Assembly (NCBI GenBank): GCA_021819585.1
Contig: JAKAQS010000008.1
Location: 1 to 37,945, forward strand
DNA length: 37,945 nucleotides
Direction: 5' to 3'
From: Acidobacteriota bacterium
GTDB lineage: Bacteria > Acidobacteriota > Terriglobia > Terriglobales > Acidobacteriaceae
Part shown: positions 28,071 to 37,945 of the stretch, piece after piece
How the letters are laid out: each line of letters opens with the position of its first letter
How positions within the stretch are numbered: position 1 is the stretch's first letter
Translations under genes and position numbers: made by a program
Notes under the pieces: model-generated
What the model was told of the DNA's origin: nothing
The model's database searches: none
The model's input: the letters and a program-made list of their open reading frames with translations, nothing else

Positions 28071-29739
28071 CGGTGGTCACCTCTTTCTTCGTCTTGTTCG
28101 CAAGCCACTCGTAGTCATAGACCTCATGGTCCATGATGGGTATCTCGGCAAAGTTTTCCGTAGGCGGCGGGGAAGCGATTTGCCACTCCAGCCCCGTGGC
28201 CTGCCAGGGATTGCTGCCGGCGATGGCGCCGTACTTCAGCGACCAGACCAGATAGAGCATGGGCAGCATGTAGCCGAAGCCGAGGACGGTGGCGCCCGCC
28301 GTGGAGAGCACGTTGAGCACCTGGAACTCCGGCGGATAGGCGGCATAGCGGCGCGGCAGGCCCAGATAACCAAGAACAAACTGGGGAAGGAAGGTCAAGT
28401 TGAATCCAATGAAGGTGGTGACCGCGGCCAGCTTGGAGATGGTCTCCGGGTACATCCGGCCGGTCATCTTGGGCCACCAGAAATGAATGCCCGCCAGGAA
28501 GGCCATCAACCCGCCGCCCACCATCACAAAGTGGAAGTGAGCCACCACGAAGTAGGTCTCGGTGAGGTGAATGTCCATGCCCAGCGAGCCAAGAAACACG
28601 CCGGTGAGGCCGCCGATGGTGAACAGGCCCATGAAGCCGAAGCAATAGAGCATGGGTGTCTCAAAGGTGATTGACCCCTTCTGCAGGGTAAAGGCCCAGT
28701 TGAAGATCTTGATGGCGGAAGGCACCGCGACCAGCATGGTGAGCAGGGAGAAGACCAGCGCCGAGTAGCTGGAGACGCCCATGATGAACATGTGGTGCTC
28801 CCAGACGAAGAAGCCGAACAGCGCAATGGCCACCGAGCTGAACGCCACCGCCGTATATCCGAAGATCCGTTTGCGGCTGCAGGTGGAGATCACCTCGGAG
28901 ATGACGCCCATGCCGGGCAGGATCATGATGTACACCGCCGGATGGGAGTAGAACCAGAAGAGATGCTGGAAGAGCAGCGGGTCTCCGCCTTTGGCCGGAT
29001 CGAAGATGCCGATGCCGAAGAGCCGCTCCAAAGCCACCAGCACGAGGGTGGTAGCCAGCACCGGGGTTCCCAGTACCATGAGCAGCGAGGCCGCATAGTG
29101 CGCCCAGAGGAAGAGCGGCATGCGGAACCAGGTCATCCCCGGGCAGCGCATGCGATGGATGGTGACGATGAAGTTGATGCCGGTAAGGATGGAGCTGAAG
29201 CCGGTGATGAAGATGGCCATCGCCGCGGTAATCACGTGCGTATTGAGATAGTGCGTCGAGAGCGGCGTGGTGAAGGTCCAGCCGGTGTCCACGCCGCCCA
29301 GCACCAAGGCGGCCAGCGTGAGAGTTCCGCCTGCCATGTAGACGTACCAGCTCAGCAGGTTGAGCTTGGGAAAGGCCAGATCCCTGGCCCCAATCATGAG
29401 CGGGATCAGGAAGTTCCCCAGCACGCCCGGAATGGAGGGCACAAGGAACAAAAAGATCATGATCAGGCCGTGCATGGTGAAGAACTTGTTGTAGGTATCG
29501 GCCGCCACCAGGTCAGGTTGAGGCGTGAGCAGCTCCAGGCGGATCAAGCCCGCAAAGGCTCCTCCTATGAAGAAGAAGAAGGTGACCGAGAACAGATAGA
29601 GGAGCGCGATCCTCTTGTGGTCCTCGGTGAGCAGCCAGCTCAGCAGACCATACTCGTTGTTGATGTAGTGGCGCTTGGGCAACTGCGCGGTGCTTTGGTC
29701 CGGTAAGGAGACGATGGTATTTCCAACCGCTGTACTCAT
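28063..29739 (-). CDS. Cytochrome c oxidase subunit I (haem-copper oxidase, A2-like)
   Basis: '[39 protein letters not shown]', '[36 protein letters not shown]', '[10 protein letters not shown]', '[14 protein letters not shown]'. Confidence 0.97.
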   Translation of the reverse strand: MSTAVGNTIVSLPDQSTAQLPKRHYINNEYGLLSWLLTEDHKRIALLYLFSVTFFFFIGGAFAGLIRLELLTPQPDLVAADTYNKFFTMHGLIMIFLFLVPSIPGVLGNFLIPLMIGARDLAFPKLNLLSWYVYMAGGTLTLAALVLGGVDTGWTFTTPLSTHYLNTHVITAAMAIFITGFSSILTGINFIVTIHRMRCPGMTWFRMPLFLWAHYAASLLMVLGTPVLATTLVLVALERLFGIGIFDPAKGGDPLLFQHLFWFYSHPAVYIMILPGMGVISEVISTCSRKRIFGYTAVAFSSVAIALFGFFVWEHHMFIMGVSSYSALVFSLLTMLVAVPSAIKIFNWAFTLQKGSITFETPMLYCFGFMGLFTIGGLTGVFLGSLGMDIHLTETYFVVAHFHFVMVGGGLMAFLAGIHFWWPKMTGRMYPETISKLAAVTTFIGFNLTFLPQFVLGYLGLPRRYAAYPPEFQVLNVLSTAGATVLGFGYMLPMLYLVWSLKYGAIAGSNPWQATGLEWQIASPPPTENFAEIPIMDHEVYDYEWLANKTKKEVTTVG

Positions 29740-29743
29740 GGCT

Positions 29744-30793
29744 TCACCTTTCCCCCGCAGCCTGTGGTGGCGTTGTGGGAGCAGATTCTCCGGATGCAGC
29801 CGTTACCAGAGTCTGCTGCACACGGTAGTCGGACTGCATGTTCTTTATAAACTCCACCAGGTCGATCAGCCCGTCCTCGCTAAGCTGGCCCTGGTAGGTG
29901 GGCATAATCGCCGCATAGCCGGCGGTGACATGCGCGGAGGGGTTCAGGATCGCATCCCGCAGATAGGCATCGTCCACCAGAATCTGACGGCCGTCGGTAA
30001 GCGTGAGCTTGGAGCCATAGACGCCCGCCAGATCCGGACCTCTGGCCGCCGCAGTCCCGTTGTGACAGGAGTTGCAGCCCATGCTGGCATACAAGCGCTC
30101 TCCGTTTTGAGCCAGGCTCTGGCCTGAGGTGGACTGCTCCAGCCATGTCTTGTAGTCTTCCGGGGTCATCACCGTGATCCAGCCCACCATGCCGGAGTGC
30201 TGGGTGCCGCAGTATTGGCTGCAGAAGAGGTGATACCTTCCCACCTTGGTGGCCTCAAACCACACCGTGGAGTAGCGCCCCGGAATCACCTCGCGCTTGA
30301 TGCGGAAGTCGGGCACGGAGAAGCTATGGAAGACATCCTGGGAGATCATGGTCAACTGCACCGGCTGGCCTAGCGGCACGTGCAGCGCGTCAATCTCATG
30401 CTGCCCCCCGGGGTGCTCGGCCTTCCACATCCACTGTTTGCCGACGATGTAGATGTTCATGGCGTTCGTGGGGGGATTGTAGATGCGGAAGTAAAGCAGC
30501 GCTCCCCAGACGTAGACCACCAGAAAGATCGCCAGCGGAATGATGGTCCAGGTGGTCTCCAGGAGCGTGGAGCCCTCGATCTGGGTCGCCACAGGGCTCC
30601 TCTGCCTGCTGTAGCGCGCGGAGAAGACCACCACCAGCACAGCGACCAAGGTGGTCCCGAAGATGGTCATCAGGACCAGGAAGAAGTACAGCGCGTCCGT
30701 ATACGGCGCGATCGTGCTCGCCTCCGCTGGGAACAGCGTGGCGTTGTGGAGCCAGTTGACCAGAAATTGCCAGAGTACCGGACTGAGTCCCAT
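29744..30793 (-). CDS. Cytochrome c oxidase subunit II with C-terminal cytochrome c domain (caa3-type)
   Basis: CuA '[16 protein letters not shown]' and haem motif 'CNSCHNG...GPDLAGVYG'; two N-terminal TM. Confidence 0.95.
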   Translation of the reverse strand: MGLSPVLWQFLVNWLHNATLFPAEASTIAPYTDALYFFLVLMTIFGTTLVAVLVVVFSARYSRQRSPVATQIEGSTLLETTWTIIPLAIFLVVYVWGALLYFRIYNPPTNAMNIYIVGKQWMWKAEHPGGQHEIDALHVPLGQPVQLTMISQDVFHSFSVPDFRIKREVIPGRYSTVWFEATKVGRYHLFCSQYCGTQHSGMVGWITVMTPEDYKTWLEQSTSGQSLAQNGERLYASMGCNSCHNGTAAARGPDLAGVYGSKLTLTDGRQILVDDAYLRDAILNPSAHVTAGYAAIMPTYQGQLSEDGLIDLVEFIKNMQSDYRVQQTLVTAASGESAPTTPPQAAGER

Positions 30794-30796
30794 CGT

Positions 30797-31837
30797 TTAG
30801 CCCTTATCCATCCCGCCGGGCCCTTCCGAGCCGGGCTGAAGGTCTTGTTGATGCGCAAGCTGGATGTCGCGCCGGAACATGATGAAGAGGAAGCCGCCCA
30901 GGGAGGCGACGGTAACAATTCCGCCGATCTGCACGGCGCGCACCACCATCAGAGACCGCTTGTCGATCTCCGGATTGTAGCGGTAGCAGTAGGTGAGAAT
31001 ATTCGGCACGCCGATGCCGATTTTGCCGCCGGAGGCGGCGCGCAAACTGTCCACCAAAGCCTGAGGCGGAAACTCGACGCCCAGGAAGTACTGCGCCACG
31101 CGGCCCTGGGGAGTCACAACCTCAATCGCGCTGGCGTGCGCGTATTGGTTCATCTTGCCGTCCGGGCCAGGCACACGAACATAGCCGAAACCGATCGCGT
31201 GGGTGACTGCGTCGACAGAGGACTGAGAGCCGGTGAGGTAATGCCATCCGTCCGCGGTGCCGGGGCGGCCGTAGCGGCGGAGATAGAGCGCCTTCTTTTC
31301 CGCCGCTAGCCGCGGCGTCTCGGTGGGATCAAAGCTGATGACGACCACCTGAAAGTCCTTGCCGGGGGTGAGATGCACCATCTCCAAGGCGCTGGTGAGG
31401 CCGTCCATCTCCTCCGGGCAAAGCATGGGGCAGTTGTAATAGACCGTGGTGAGGATGGCCGGCAGCTTGCCGTTGAAGTACTGGCCCAGCGTCACCGACT
31501 GCCCGCGGTCATCCACAAAACGGGCGCTGAGGGGCAGTTGGGCGTTGAGGCGCTGGTTGATCCGCACGCTGCGCAGCACGGTGGGCAGTTGTTCGCTCTG
31601 GTCCGCTACCTTCGCAGCCGTGGGGTCCTGGGCGTGGCAAGGCAGGACGAGGCTAGCCAGACCGAAGCTGAGCAGGAGGGGAAGCAAGAGACGCCGGCTG
31701 CTCCGAGACAGGCTGGGAGCGAGGCCGGCCTTTGCCTTGGCAGGCAACGTGCTGCGAGTTGTGCTTACTGTCCTCACCTTTTGCCCTTCTCCGGACGGCG
31801 GGAGATCGGGTCCGCCTCTTCCCGCCGGGGTCCGCAA
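30797..31837 (-). CDS. SCO1/SenC family protein with C-terminal TM
   Basis: 'AILTTVYYNCPMLCPEEMDGL' (CxxxC), 'VVVISFDPTETPRLAAEKKALYLRRYG', C-terminal hydrophobic 'IGGIVTVASLGGFLFIMF'; start uncertain. Confidence 0.9.
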   Translation of the reverse strand: MRTPAGRGGPDLPPSGEGQKVRTVSTTRSTLPAKAKAGLAPSLSRSSRRLLLPLLLSFGLASLVLPCHAQDPTAAKVADQSEQLPTVLRSVRINQRLNAQLPLSARFVDDRGQSVTLGQYFNGKLPAILTTVYYNCPMLCPEEMDGLTSALEMVHLTPGKDFQVVVISFDPTETPRLAAEKKALYLRRYGRPGTADGWHYLTGSQSSVDAVTHAIGFGYVRVPGPDGKMNQYAHASAIEVVTPQGRVAQYFLGVEFPPQALVDSLRAASGGKIGIGVPNILTYCYRYNPEIDKRSLMVVRAVQIGGIVTVASLGGFLFIMFRRDIQLAHQQDLQPGSEGPGGMDKG

Positions 31838-31858
31838 TCCCCGGATAGACTGCTGCTT

Positions 31859-32590
31859 CTACGGCTGGTCGGCTTTGGCCTCTTCGTTCTGCATGGCGGA
31901 GCGGTATTCGTTCTGCTGCTCCCGAGCCTGGATGGTCTGCTGCTCAAATCCTGTCCGGGCAAATCCGTTGGTCAGGGGAGCGGTGACCACGGGCTTGGTC
32001 TCTCCGGCCATCAGGATCTGTGGCTGGGCGGATGCAGGGGCCTGGGGCAGGCCGCGCTGGATGATCAACTCCATGGCGCGTTGGATGGGAATGCGGACGG
32101 TCCCCTGCGGGAGATCGGAGGAGGTGCTGTAGTAGTTGAGCAGCAGATCCTCGCGGGCATGCATGTCCGCAACCTCCTGGTTGCCATCGTCGGTCAGCAG
32201 CCGCGGGGTGGCAAACGCCTTGGTCATCTCCGCCAACTGGCGTTGCTCCAGGGTGGGGCTGGGGGTCAGATCCTGCAGCTTGCCGCCGTGCGGTGTTGCC
32301 CCCAGGGTGAGGGTGGTGTGCCATTTGTCCGCCGGGCCGTCGTGCTTGATCAGAGCGTAGTTGATCACCTTGCCCAGAGCAAAGCAAAAGAAGAAGAAGA
32401 TGGTGATGAATCCGGAGAGGCCGGCGAGGAAGGTCACCACGCCGCCGACGCTGATGTCCTCGGTCTCGTAGCCCGGTCCTTCAACCCCACGCAGGTGGGC
32501 CGCTTCGCCGCCCGCCTTGATCTCACTGCCGGGGCGCCGCGATCCGTCCCCTGGGGCGCCCGGCGAGCTGTTGTGTCCCTCAGTGTGCAT
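31859..32590 (-). CDS. Uncharacterised membrane-anchored protein of the ACIII-caa3 operon
   Basis: 243 aa, one N-terminal TM 'VGGVVTFLAGLSGFITIFFFFCFALGKVI', soluble domain with 'ADMHAREDLLLNYYSTSSDLPQGTVRIPIQRAMELIIQRGLP'; 11-nt overlap with actF. Confidence 0.85.
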   Translation of the reverse strand: MHTEGHNSSPGAPGDGSRRPGSEIKAGGEAAHLRGVEGPGYETEDISVGGVVTFLAGLSGFITIFFFFCFALGKVINYALIKHDGPADKWHTTLTLGATPHGGKLQDLTPSPTLEQRQLAEMTKAFATPRLLTDDGNQEVADMHAREDLLLNYYSTSSDLPQGTVRIPIQRAMELIIQRGLPQAPASAQPQILMAGETKPVVTAPLTNGFARTGFEQQTIQAREQQNEYRSAMQNEEAKADQP

Positions 32591-33920
32591 GTTCAGGCTC
32601 CAATAGCTCTTCCGTATGCGGATCGTTGACGTTGATCAACGGCCGCTTGGTAAGCTCGTTCAGGTAAAAGAACATCCAGAAGGCGACCACCGCGATGGGG
32701 ACGGTGACGTAAGCCAGGATGCCGATGTTCCCGGTAATGTGCAAGTTGCCGGCCGCGTCGGGGAAGTTCGGCTCGATCAGCCAGAACATGTCGATCAGGC
32801 GCGCCAGCAGCATGAAGACGCAGACCCAGATCATCTTGGCCTTGGACCGTTTGATATCCCGCGAGAGCAGGATGCAGAACGGGATCACCCAGTGACAGAT
32901 CACATCCAGCGAGCAGATGACCCACCAGCCTCCACGAATGCGATGCAGGTACCAGGGAATCTCATCGGGCACATTGCCGGACCAGATGATGAGAAATTCG
33001 GCGAAGCAGAGGTAGATATTGAGCATCACGAAGGCGAAGGCCAGCTTGCCCAGATCATGCTGTTCGGTGGTGCGGAACATTGTCTTGATGGGCTCATAGC
33101 GCGAGAGCAGGATCAGGGTGAGGATGCCCAGCGCCAGCACCGCGTAACCCTGCGCGACCAGAAACTGCAAACCGTAGACGGTGGAATACCAGGTGACGTC
33201 CAGCGACTTGACGAAGACGATCACAAAGTCGGTCATCAGCACCACGTAGAGCAGAATCATGGGGCCGGAGAGATTTTCAAACTTCACCCGCCAGCGGTCG
33301 AAGCTGGCCGGCGTGCCGGCCAGGGGATCGTTGTCGCGCTGCACCGACCAGCGGTTCAGCAAGGTGATCACCAGGGCCATGATGCCGAGCACGATCGCCG
33401 CCTGGATCCAAGCAGAGGAGGGATTCAGCATGGTCTGCTTGGAGGTGGCCGTCAACTGCTGTTCCTGAGTCATCAAGCCGTTGTGATAGGCCCACAGCTT
33501 GGAGACGGCATCGGGGAAGGCCGCCCACTGATAAAGGTGCTTCATCAGCAGGAGGATGGGCACGAGCATGAGAATCAGCACCCAGATGGTTCGGGTCATC
33601 GCCTCCAAGGGACGGCGCAGAATCTGGCCCCACTTGCCGCCCGAAACATACTGCACCATCAGAAACGCCAGGGCCCCGCCCACGAAGTTGAAGCAGGTCA
33701 TATAGCCCATCAGATAGGCGCGCAGCAGGTGCTCCTTGCCCAGAGGAACAAAGAGGAAAACCAGCGAGAACAGGCCAAAGACCACTGCCACCGCCGCTGC
33801 GCGCGTGCGCCAGGTGGAGACCACCTGAGGAGCCGTCAGGACGCCGGGCAGCACACGCGTCGCGTGGAGCGTATGCCCCAGGGTGAGATCCGCTCCGTGA
33901 TGTTCGTTTGCCATTTCCAT
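32580..33920 (-). CDS. actF: Alternative Complex III quinol-binding membrane subunit ActF (NrfD-like)
   Basis: Polytopic, 'LRAYLMGYMTCFNFVGGALAFLMVQYVSGGKWGQILRRPLEA'; position after actE. Confidence 0.88.
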   Translation of the reverse strand: MEMANEHHGADLTLGHTLHATRVLPGVLTAPQVVSTWRTRAAAVAVVFGLFSLVFLFVPLGKEHLLRAYLMGYMTCFNFVGGALAFLMVQYVSGGKWGQILRRPLEAMTRTIWVLILMLVPILLLMKHLYQWAAFPDAVSKLWAYHNGLMTQEQQLTATSKQTMLNPSSAWIQAAIVLGIMALVITLLNRWSVQRDNDPLAGTPASFDRWRVKFENLSGPMILLYVVLMTDFVIVFVKSLDVTWYSTVYGLQFLVAQGYAVLALGILTLILLSRYEPIKTMFRTTEQHDLGKLAFAFVMLNIYLCFAEFLIIWSGNVPDEIPWYLHRIRGGWWVICSLDVICHWVIPFCILLSRDIKRSKAKMIWVCVFMLLARLIDMFWLIEPNFPDAAGNLHITGNIGILAYVTVPIAVVAFWMFFYLNELTKRPLINVNDPHTEELLEPEHAH

Positions 33921-34011
33921 GCTTCTGTCGCCTTCAGTGCTTTAGTCGCAAATCCCTGTTGTGAATCGTTGCGTTTCCATCCCTGCATCAAGTTCTGAAT
34001 CCAATCCCGCG

Positions 34012-34866
34012 TCAAGGCTGCTTGCCAAATGGCGTGCCGTTGGAGACCGGAGCGATCGGCTCGCCGCCCGAATCCCTTTGCCCGGAGTTCTGGGTTGCCT
34101 TTTGTCCATAGTGGGCTGCCGCCCCGGCTGGAGGCGTCCCCATCGGCACGCCGGGAATTCCGTTGTCCGTGCCGTTGGGTGTTCCATAGACGGCCGTCGA
34201 GGGCAGGGTCCACGGATCGGCGAAGCCGGCCGGCATGCCCAGGTCGCGGGCGATCTCGTGCAGATCCTCCACCTGCGCTCCGGCGGGAACATCATTCCGC
34301 GTGGCGTTCTGGCTCAACTGCAGGGCGCGAATATAGGCCGCCACCGCCCAGCGGTCGGCCGGCGTCAACTGCGCGGCGTAGTCCGGCATGGCGCCGTAGC
34401 CGTTGGTCATCACGGCGAAGAAGTGGCCCAGCGGCGCTTTGCGCAGGCGGTCGGTGTGGAAGTTGCCGGCCGGCCGGTAGCCACGCTGCACGATCATTCC
34501 CTCGCCGTTGCCCACCCGGGAGTGACAGGGCGTGCAGTAGATGTTGTAACGCTCCTGGCCCCGCTCCAGGGTAGCCGCGTTGAGTGGAATGGGTAGGCCA
34601 TCGCCCTCCTTGCCGTCCTCGATGCCGGTGTAGAAGTAGGTATTCTCATCCATCTGGTTGCGCGCCACGGTGTGCTCCACCTGGGGGCGCACGCTGCGGC
34701 CGGAGGCGTAGAAGGTAGTTCCCCGCTGGGGAAAGAACTTGGGCTGGTTCTGCATGTCCTGGCGGCAGCCGGAGAAGAGCAGAAGAAGAGATACCGACCC
34801 CAGCAGGGAGGCCGCTCCGGCCCGGAGGCTCATCCGATGGCTTGCATCTGGCATCGCGTATCTCAC
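34012..34866 (-). CDS. actE: Alternative Complex III mono-haem cytochrome c subunit ActE
   Basis: Lipoprotein-like N-term 'LLLLFSGCRQDMQNQPKFFPQRGT'; haem motif 'CTPCHSRVGNGEGMIVQRGY'; 'NGYGAMPDYAAQLTPADRWAVAAYIRALQ'. Confidence 0.88.
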   Translation of the reverse strand: MRYAMPDASHRMSLRAGAASLLGSVSLLLLFSGCRQDMQNQPKFFPQRGTTFYASGRSVRPQVEHTVARNQMDENTYFYTGIEDGKEGDGLPIPLNAATLERGQERYNIYCTPCHSRVGNGEGMIVQRGYRPAGNFHTDRLRKAPLGHFFAVMTNGYGAMPDYAAQLTPADRWAVAAYIRALQLSQNATRNDVPAGAQVEDLHEIARDLGMPAGFADPWTLPSTAVYGTPNGTDNGIPGVPMGTPPAGAAAHYGQKATQNSGQRDSGGEPIAPVSNGTPFGKQP

Positions 34867-35408
34867 TAGTGCTGGACCTCCACGATCGAGATCGGAGAGC
34901 AGCTCTCCAGCAGCTTCCGGGTCTCGAGCCGATCGAACCTCGGATCGTTGGCCTCCAGACAGAGAAAGAACTTGTCTGTGGAGGCGCCGTCAGCGAAGTT
35001 GGGCGCATTGAAGAGCGGATGATAGAGCTGCGGGAGCCCGTTGAGGGCGAGCATGCCGAAGCAGGTGGAGAGGCCGGAGAACAGGATGGTCCACTCGTAG
35101 GCGGGAACCACGAAGGCCGGCCAGCTAAACAGCGGCATGGCGCGCAGGTTCAGCGGATATCCCCAGACGTTGATCCAGATCTCCAGCAGGGCTCCGGTGG
35201 TCAGGCCCATCAGGCCGCCCAGCAGGCAGATCAGAGGCACTCTGGTCTTGTGGAAGTGTAGCGCCTCCGCTGCCTCTTCCACCGGGTAAGGGGTGTAACT
35301 CTCCATGCGGCGATACCCGGCGCCATAGGCCAGCTTGGTGGCCTGCACCAGCTCACCCGGGGTATTGAACTCGGCCAGCAGGCCGTAGACTCCTTCACGC
35401 GGCGGCAT
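34866..35408 (-). CDS. actD: Alternative Complex III subunit ActD (DUF3341)
   Basis: 'YGLLAEFNTPGELVQATKLAYGAGYRRMESYTPYPVEEAAEALH', 'PLICLLGGLMGLTTG'; TGATG coupling to actC. Confidence 0.9.
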   Translation of the reverse strand: MPPREGVYGLLAEFNTPGELVQATKLAYGAGYRRMESYTPYPVEEAAEALHFHKTRVPLICLLGGLMGLTTGALLEIWINVWGYPLNLRAMPLFSWPAFVVPAYEWTILFSGLSTCFGMLALNGLPQLYHPLFNAPNFADGASTDKFFLCLEANDPRFDRLETRKLLESCSPISIVEVQH

Positions 35409-36847
35409 CAGATCGCCTCCTGAACAACGGCTTTGGCATCTTCTCCACCTTTGCCGATCTTGGTCTGGGGAAGCATGGTTCGAAGCTCGGACATGGGAAC
35501 CATGGGGGCGAAGCGCGCAAACAGAAGGAAGAGCGTGCTGAACAGCCCCCAGGTTCCGATGAAGAGCATGTAATCCCATTTGGTGGCCCGGTAGGTGCCC
35601 CAACTGGACGGCAGGTAATCCCGGTAGAGGCTGGTCACGACGATGACGAAGCGCTCAAACCACATGCCGATGTTCACCACAAAGGAGAGGAAGAACAGGT
35701 ACGCGGCGTTGACCCGAAGCTTGCGGCTCCAAAGGGTGGTGAGCGGGATCGCGAGGTTGGTCAGGACCAGCACCCAGTAGGCCCAGCCCATGGGACCGAA
35801 CATGCGGTTCCACATCATGAAGTACTCCCAGTGGCTGGCCGAGTACCAGCTCATGAAGACCTCCATGCCGTAGCCATAACCCACAATGGAGCCGGTGGCC
35901 AGCATCACCTTGGCCATGTTGTCCAGGTGGCGCAGAGTGACCAGATCCTCCAGGTGATAAAACTTGCGGATGGGAATCGCCAGCGTCAGCACCATGGCAA
36001 AGCCGGAGTAGACCGCGCCGGCGACGAAGTAGGGAGGGAAGATGGTGGTGTGCCAGCCGGCCATGGCCGCCACCGCAAAGTCAAAGCTGATGGTGGTGTG
36101 GACCGAGAGCACCAGAGGAGTGCTCAACCCGGCCAACAGCAGCGATGCGGATTCGTAACGAATCCAGTGGCGCGTGGAGCCTCTCCAGCCCACCGCCAGC
36201 ATGCCGTAGGCGTACTTGGCCAGAGGACTCTTGGCCCGGTCCCGCAGCGTGCCGAAGTCCGGGATCATGCCCATGTACCAGAAGACGATCGAGATGGTGG
36301 CGTAGGTGGAGACCGCGAAGACGTCCCAGGCCAGAGGGCTGCGGAACTGCGGCCAGACGTTCATCGAGTTGGGATAGGGCAGCAGCCAGTAGCCCAGCCA
36401 GGGACGGCCGACGTGGAGCAGAGGGAACATCGCCGCGCAGCAGACCGCGAAGATCGTCATCGCCTCCGCAAAGCGGTTGATCGAGTTGCGCCAGGTCTGC
36501 TTGAAGAGCAGCAGGATGGCCGAGATCAGGGTTCCCGCGTGGCCGATGCCGATCCACCAGACGAAGTTGATGATGGCGAAGCCCCAGGCGCCGGGGATGG
36601 TGATGCCCCAGATACCGACGCCCTTGAGCACCAGCCAGGTGACGGCGACCACCACGCCCATGGCCACGGTTGCGGCCAGAAACAGTCCGCCCAGCCAAGC
36701 CATCGGCGTGTTGTCGGTGAGGACGATGCCCGCAACCTTCTGGGTGACGCTCTTGAACGTGTGCCCTGGAGCGATGACCGCATACTCGCCGGTACGCGGG
36801 TCAATCATCGGATCGTCGATCTCCGGAATGGGTCCTTGGGTGGCCAT
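35408..36847 (-). CDS. actC: Alternative Complex III NrfD-like membrane subunit ActC
   Basis: 'FVWWIGIGHAGTLISAILLLFKQTWRNSINRFAEAMTIFAV...LLHVGRPW', polytopic NrfD/PsrC family. Confidence 0.93.
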   Translation of the reverse strand: MATQGPIPEIDDPMIDPRTGEYAVIAPGHTFKSVTQKVAGIVLTDNTPMAWLGGLFLAATVAMGVVVAVTWLVLKGVGIWGITIPGAWGFAIINFVWWIGIGHAGTLISAILLLFKQTWRNSINRFAEAMTIFAVCCAAMFPLLHVGRPWLGYWLLPYPNSMNVWPQFRSPLAWDVFAVSTYATISIVFWYMGMIPDFGTLRDRAKSPLAKYAYGMLAVGWRGSTRHWIRYESASLLLAGLSTPLVLSVHTTISFDFAVAAMAGWHTTIFPPYFVAGAVYSGFAMVLTLAIPIRKFYHLEDLVTLRHLDNMAKVMLATGSIVGYGYGMEVFMSWYSASHWEYFMMWNRMFGPMGWAYWVLVLTNLAIPLTTLWSRKLRVNAAYLFFLSFVVNIGMWFERFVIVVTSLYRDYLPSSWGTYRATKWDYMLFIGTWGLFSTLFLLFARFAPMVPMSELRTMLPQTKIGKGGEDAKAVVQEAI

Positions 36848-36849
36848 GG

Positions 36850-37945
36850 TTATGCAAGCTCCGGGTTGGGGTTGATGACGCCTGCGGTGTAGGTGGTGCG
36901 AGGACGGTAGTTGAGATCCGCCAGCACCTGGTAGTCGCGCTCGGTGGCCTTGCGCTGGACCACCTTGGAGGCAGGATCGTTCAGATTGCCGAAGACCAGC
37001 GCGTCGGTGGGGCACGCCTGCTGGCAGGCGGTGAGAATCTCTCCATCGCGGATGGCGCGATTGTTCTTGTCCGCCTCGATCTTGGCCGCCTCAATGCGCT
37101 GCACGCAGTAGTTGCACTTTTCCATGACGCCGCGGGAACGCACGCTCACATCCGGATTGCGCATGAACTTTAGGCTCTCGGTGTCATAGTCCGAATACAG
37201 CAGGAAGTTGAACCGGCGCACCTTGTAGGGGCAGTTGTTGGAGCAGTAGCGGGTGCCCACGCAGCGGTTGTAGACCATCATGTTGAGGCCTTCGGGGGTG
37301 TGGATGGTCGCGCCCACCGGACAGACCTGTTCGCAGCCGGCGCTCTCGCACTGCTGGCAGTACATGGGCTGGAAGTACGCCGCGGGGGCGTGCAGATCGC
37401 CTTCAAAGTAGGTATCGATGCGGATCCATTGCATGATGCGCCCGATCTTCACCTGCTCGCGCCCCACCACCGCTATATTGTTCTCCGCGTAACAGCTCAT
37501 GATGCAGGCGTTGCAGCCGACGCAGGAGTTGAGGTCCACGGCCATCGCCCACTTGTTCTGCAGCACCTTGGTATTCAGGCCGACCAACTCGATGTGGTCA
37601 TAGCGCCAGTTGTCCGGCCAGAAGCTTTCGTCGTGGGGAACGGCTTCTCCCTGAGGGTTATAGCCGACTTTGTCCACCAGGGTGAGATCGGAGTCCTTGG
37701 TGCCCAGGTGAGCGTAGTCCGGGTTCTTGAGCGCCTCCTCGTAGGTGGCGTAGCGGATGATGGAGCGCTCAAGCGCCTCATGGCCGGCCAGCGAGTACGT
37801 ACCCTCGGTGTCCAGTTCGGTGCGCTGCAGGTCGCGCTGGGCGTAGCGTCCGCGGTGCTCGATGTTGTGTACCTTGGTGACGCACAGGTCATAGGTGCCC
37901 TTGGACCGCTCCACGCTGAGGCCGGAGGCGGAGAGCGGCTGGTCC
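36850..37945 (-). CDS. actB: Alternative Complex III iron-sulfur subunit ActB, C-terminal portion (5' end outside window)
   Basis: Cys clusters 'CVGCNACIMSCYAEN', 'CQQCESAGCEQVCPVGA', 'CVGTRYCSNNCPYKVRRFNF', 'CNYCVQRI...CQQACPTDALVFG'; frame open to window end. Confidence 0.92.
   Translation of the reverse strand, partial: DQPLSASGLSVERSKGTYDLCVTKVHNIEHRGRYAQRDLQRTELDTEGTYSLAGHEALERSIIRYATYEEALKNPDYAHLGTKDSDLTLVDKVGYNPQGEAVPHDESFWPDNWRYDHIELVGLNTKVLQNKWAMAVDLNSCVGCNACIMSCYAENNIAVVGREQVKIGRIMQWIRIDTYFEGDLHAPAAYFQPMYCQQCESAGCEQVCPVGATIHTPEGLNMMVYNRCVGTRYCSNNCPYKVRRFNFLLYSDYDTESLKFMRNPDVSVRSRGVMEKCNYCVQRIEAAKIEADKNNRAIRDGEILTACQQACPTDALVFGNLNDPASKVVQRKATERDYQVLADLNYRPRTTYTAGVINPNPELA

Noticed and set aside
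32616-33998. 460-aa plus-strand ORF antisense to actF
   Set aside because: H/D/Q/E-rich shadow frame opposite a clear polytopic membrane protein.

Overview
GC-rich bacterial chromosomal window; gene content suggests Acidobacteriota (large Oar-like TonB-dependent receptor with carboxypeptidase-regulatory N-terminus; ACIII-caa3 operon), but taxonomy is inferred. About 30 CDS are supportable. The right third (26889-37945, minus strand) is a near-complete Alternative Complex III (actB' C D E F) plus caa3-type oxidase operon with an SCO protein and an unnamed membrane-anchored protein between actF and sco. The left two thirds is mostly housekeeping or accessory single genes: MATE (partial), O-methyltransferase, DoxX, AzoR with divergent TetR, geranylgeranyl reductase family protein, orphan OppD-like and OppF-like ATPases, metallophosphoesterase, MsrA, HIT, M48 protease, RlpA, TonB-dependent receptor, Obg, PfkB kinase, molybdopterin oxidoreductase, DUF971, SemiSWEET, LOG, and a class I methyltransferase. 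The most unusual item is a secreted protein (5936-7633) with a [FY]-G-Q-N-x-[AS]-[GST] heptapeptide tandem repeat apparently inserted into a solute-binding-protein-like region. It is preceded by a leader with two hairpins and followed by an orphan OppD-like ATPase. I found no CRISPR array, rRNA, tRNA or transposase. Family assignments come from motif recognition by eye; no searches were run.
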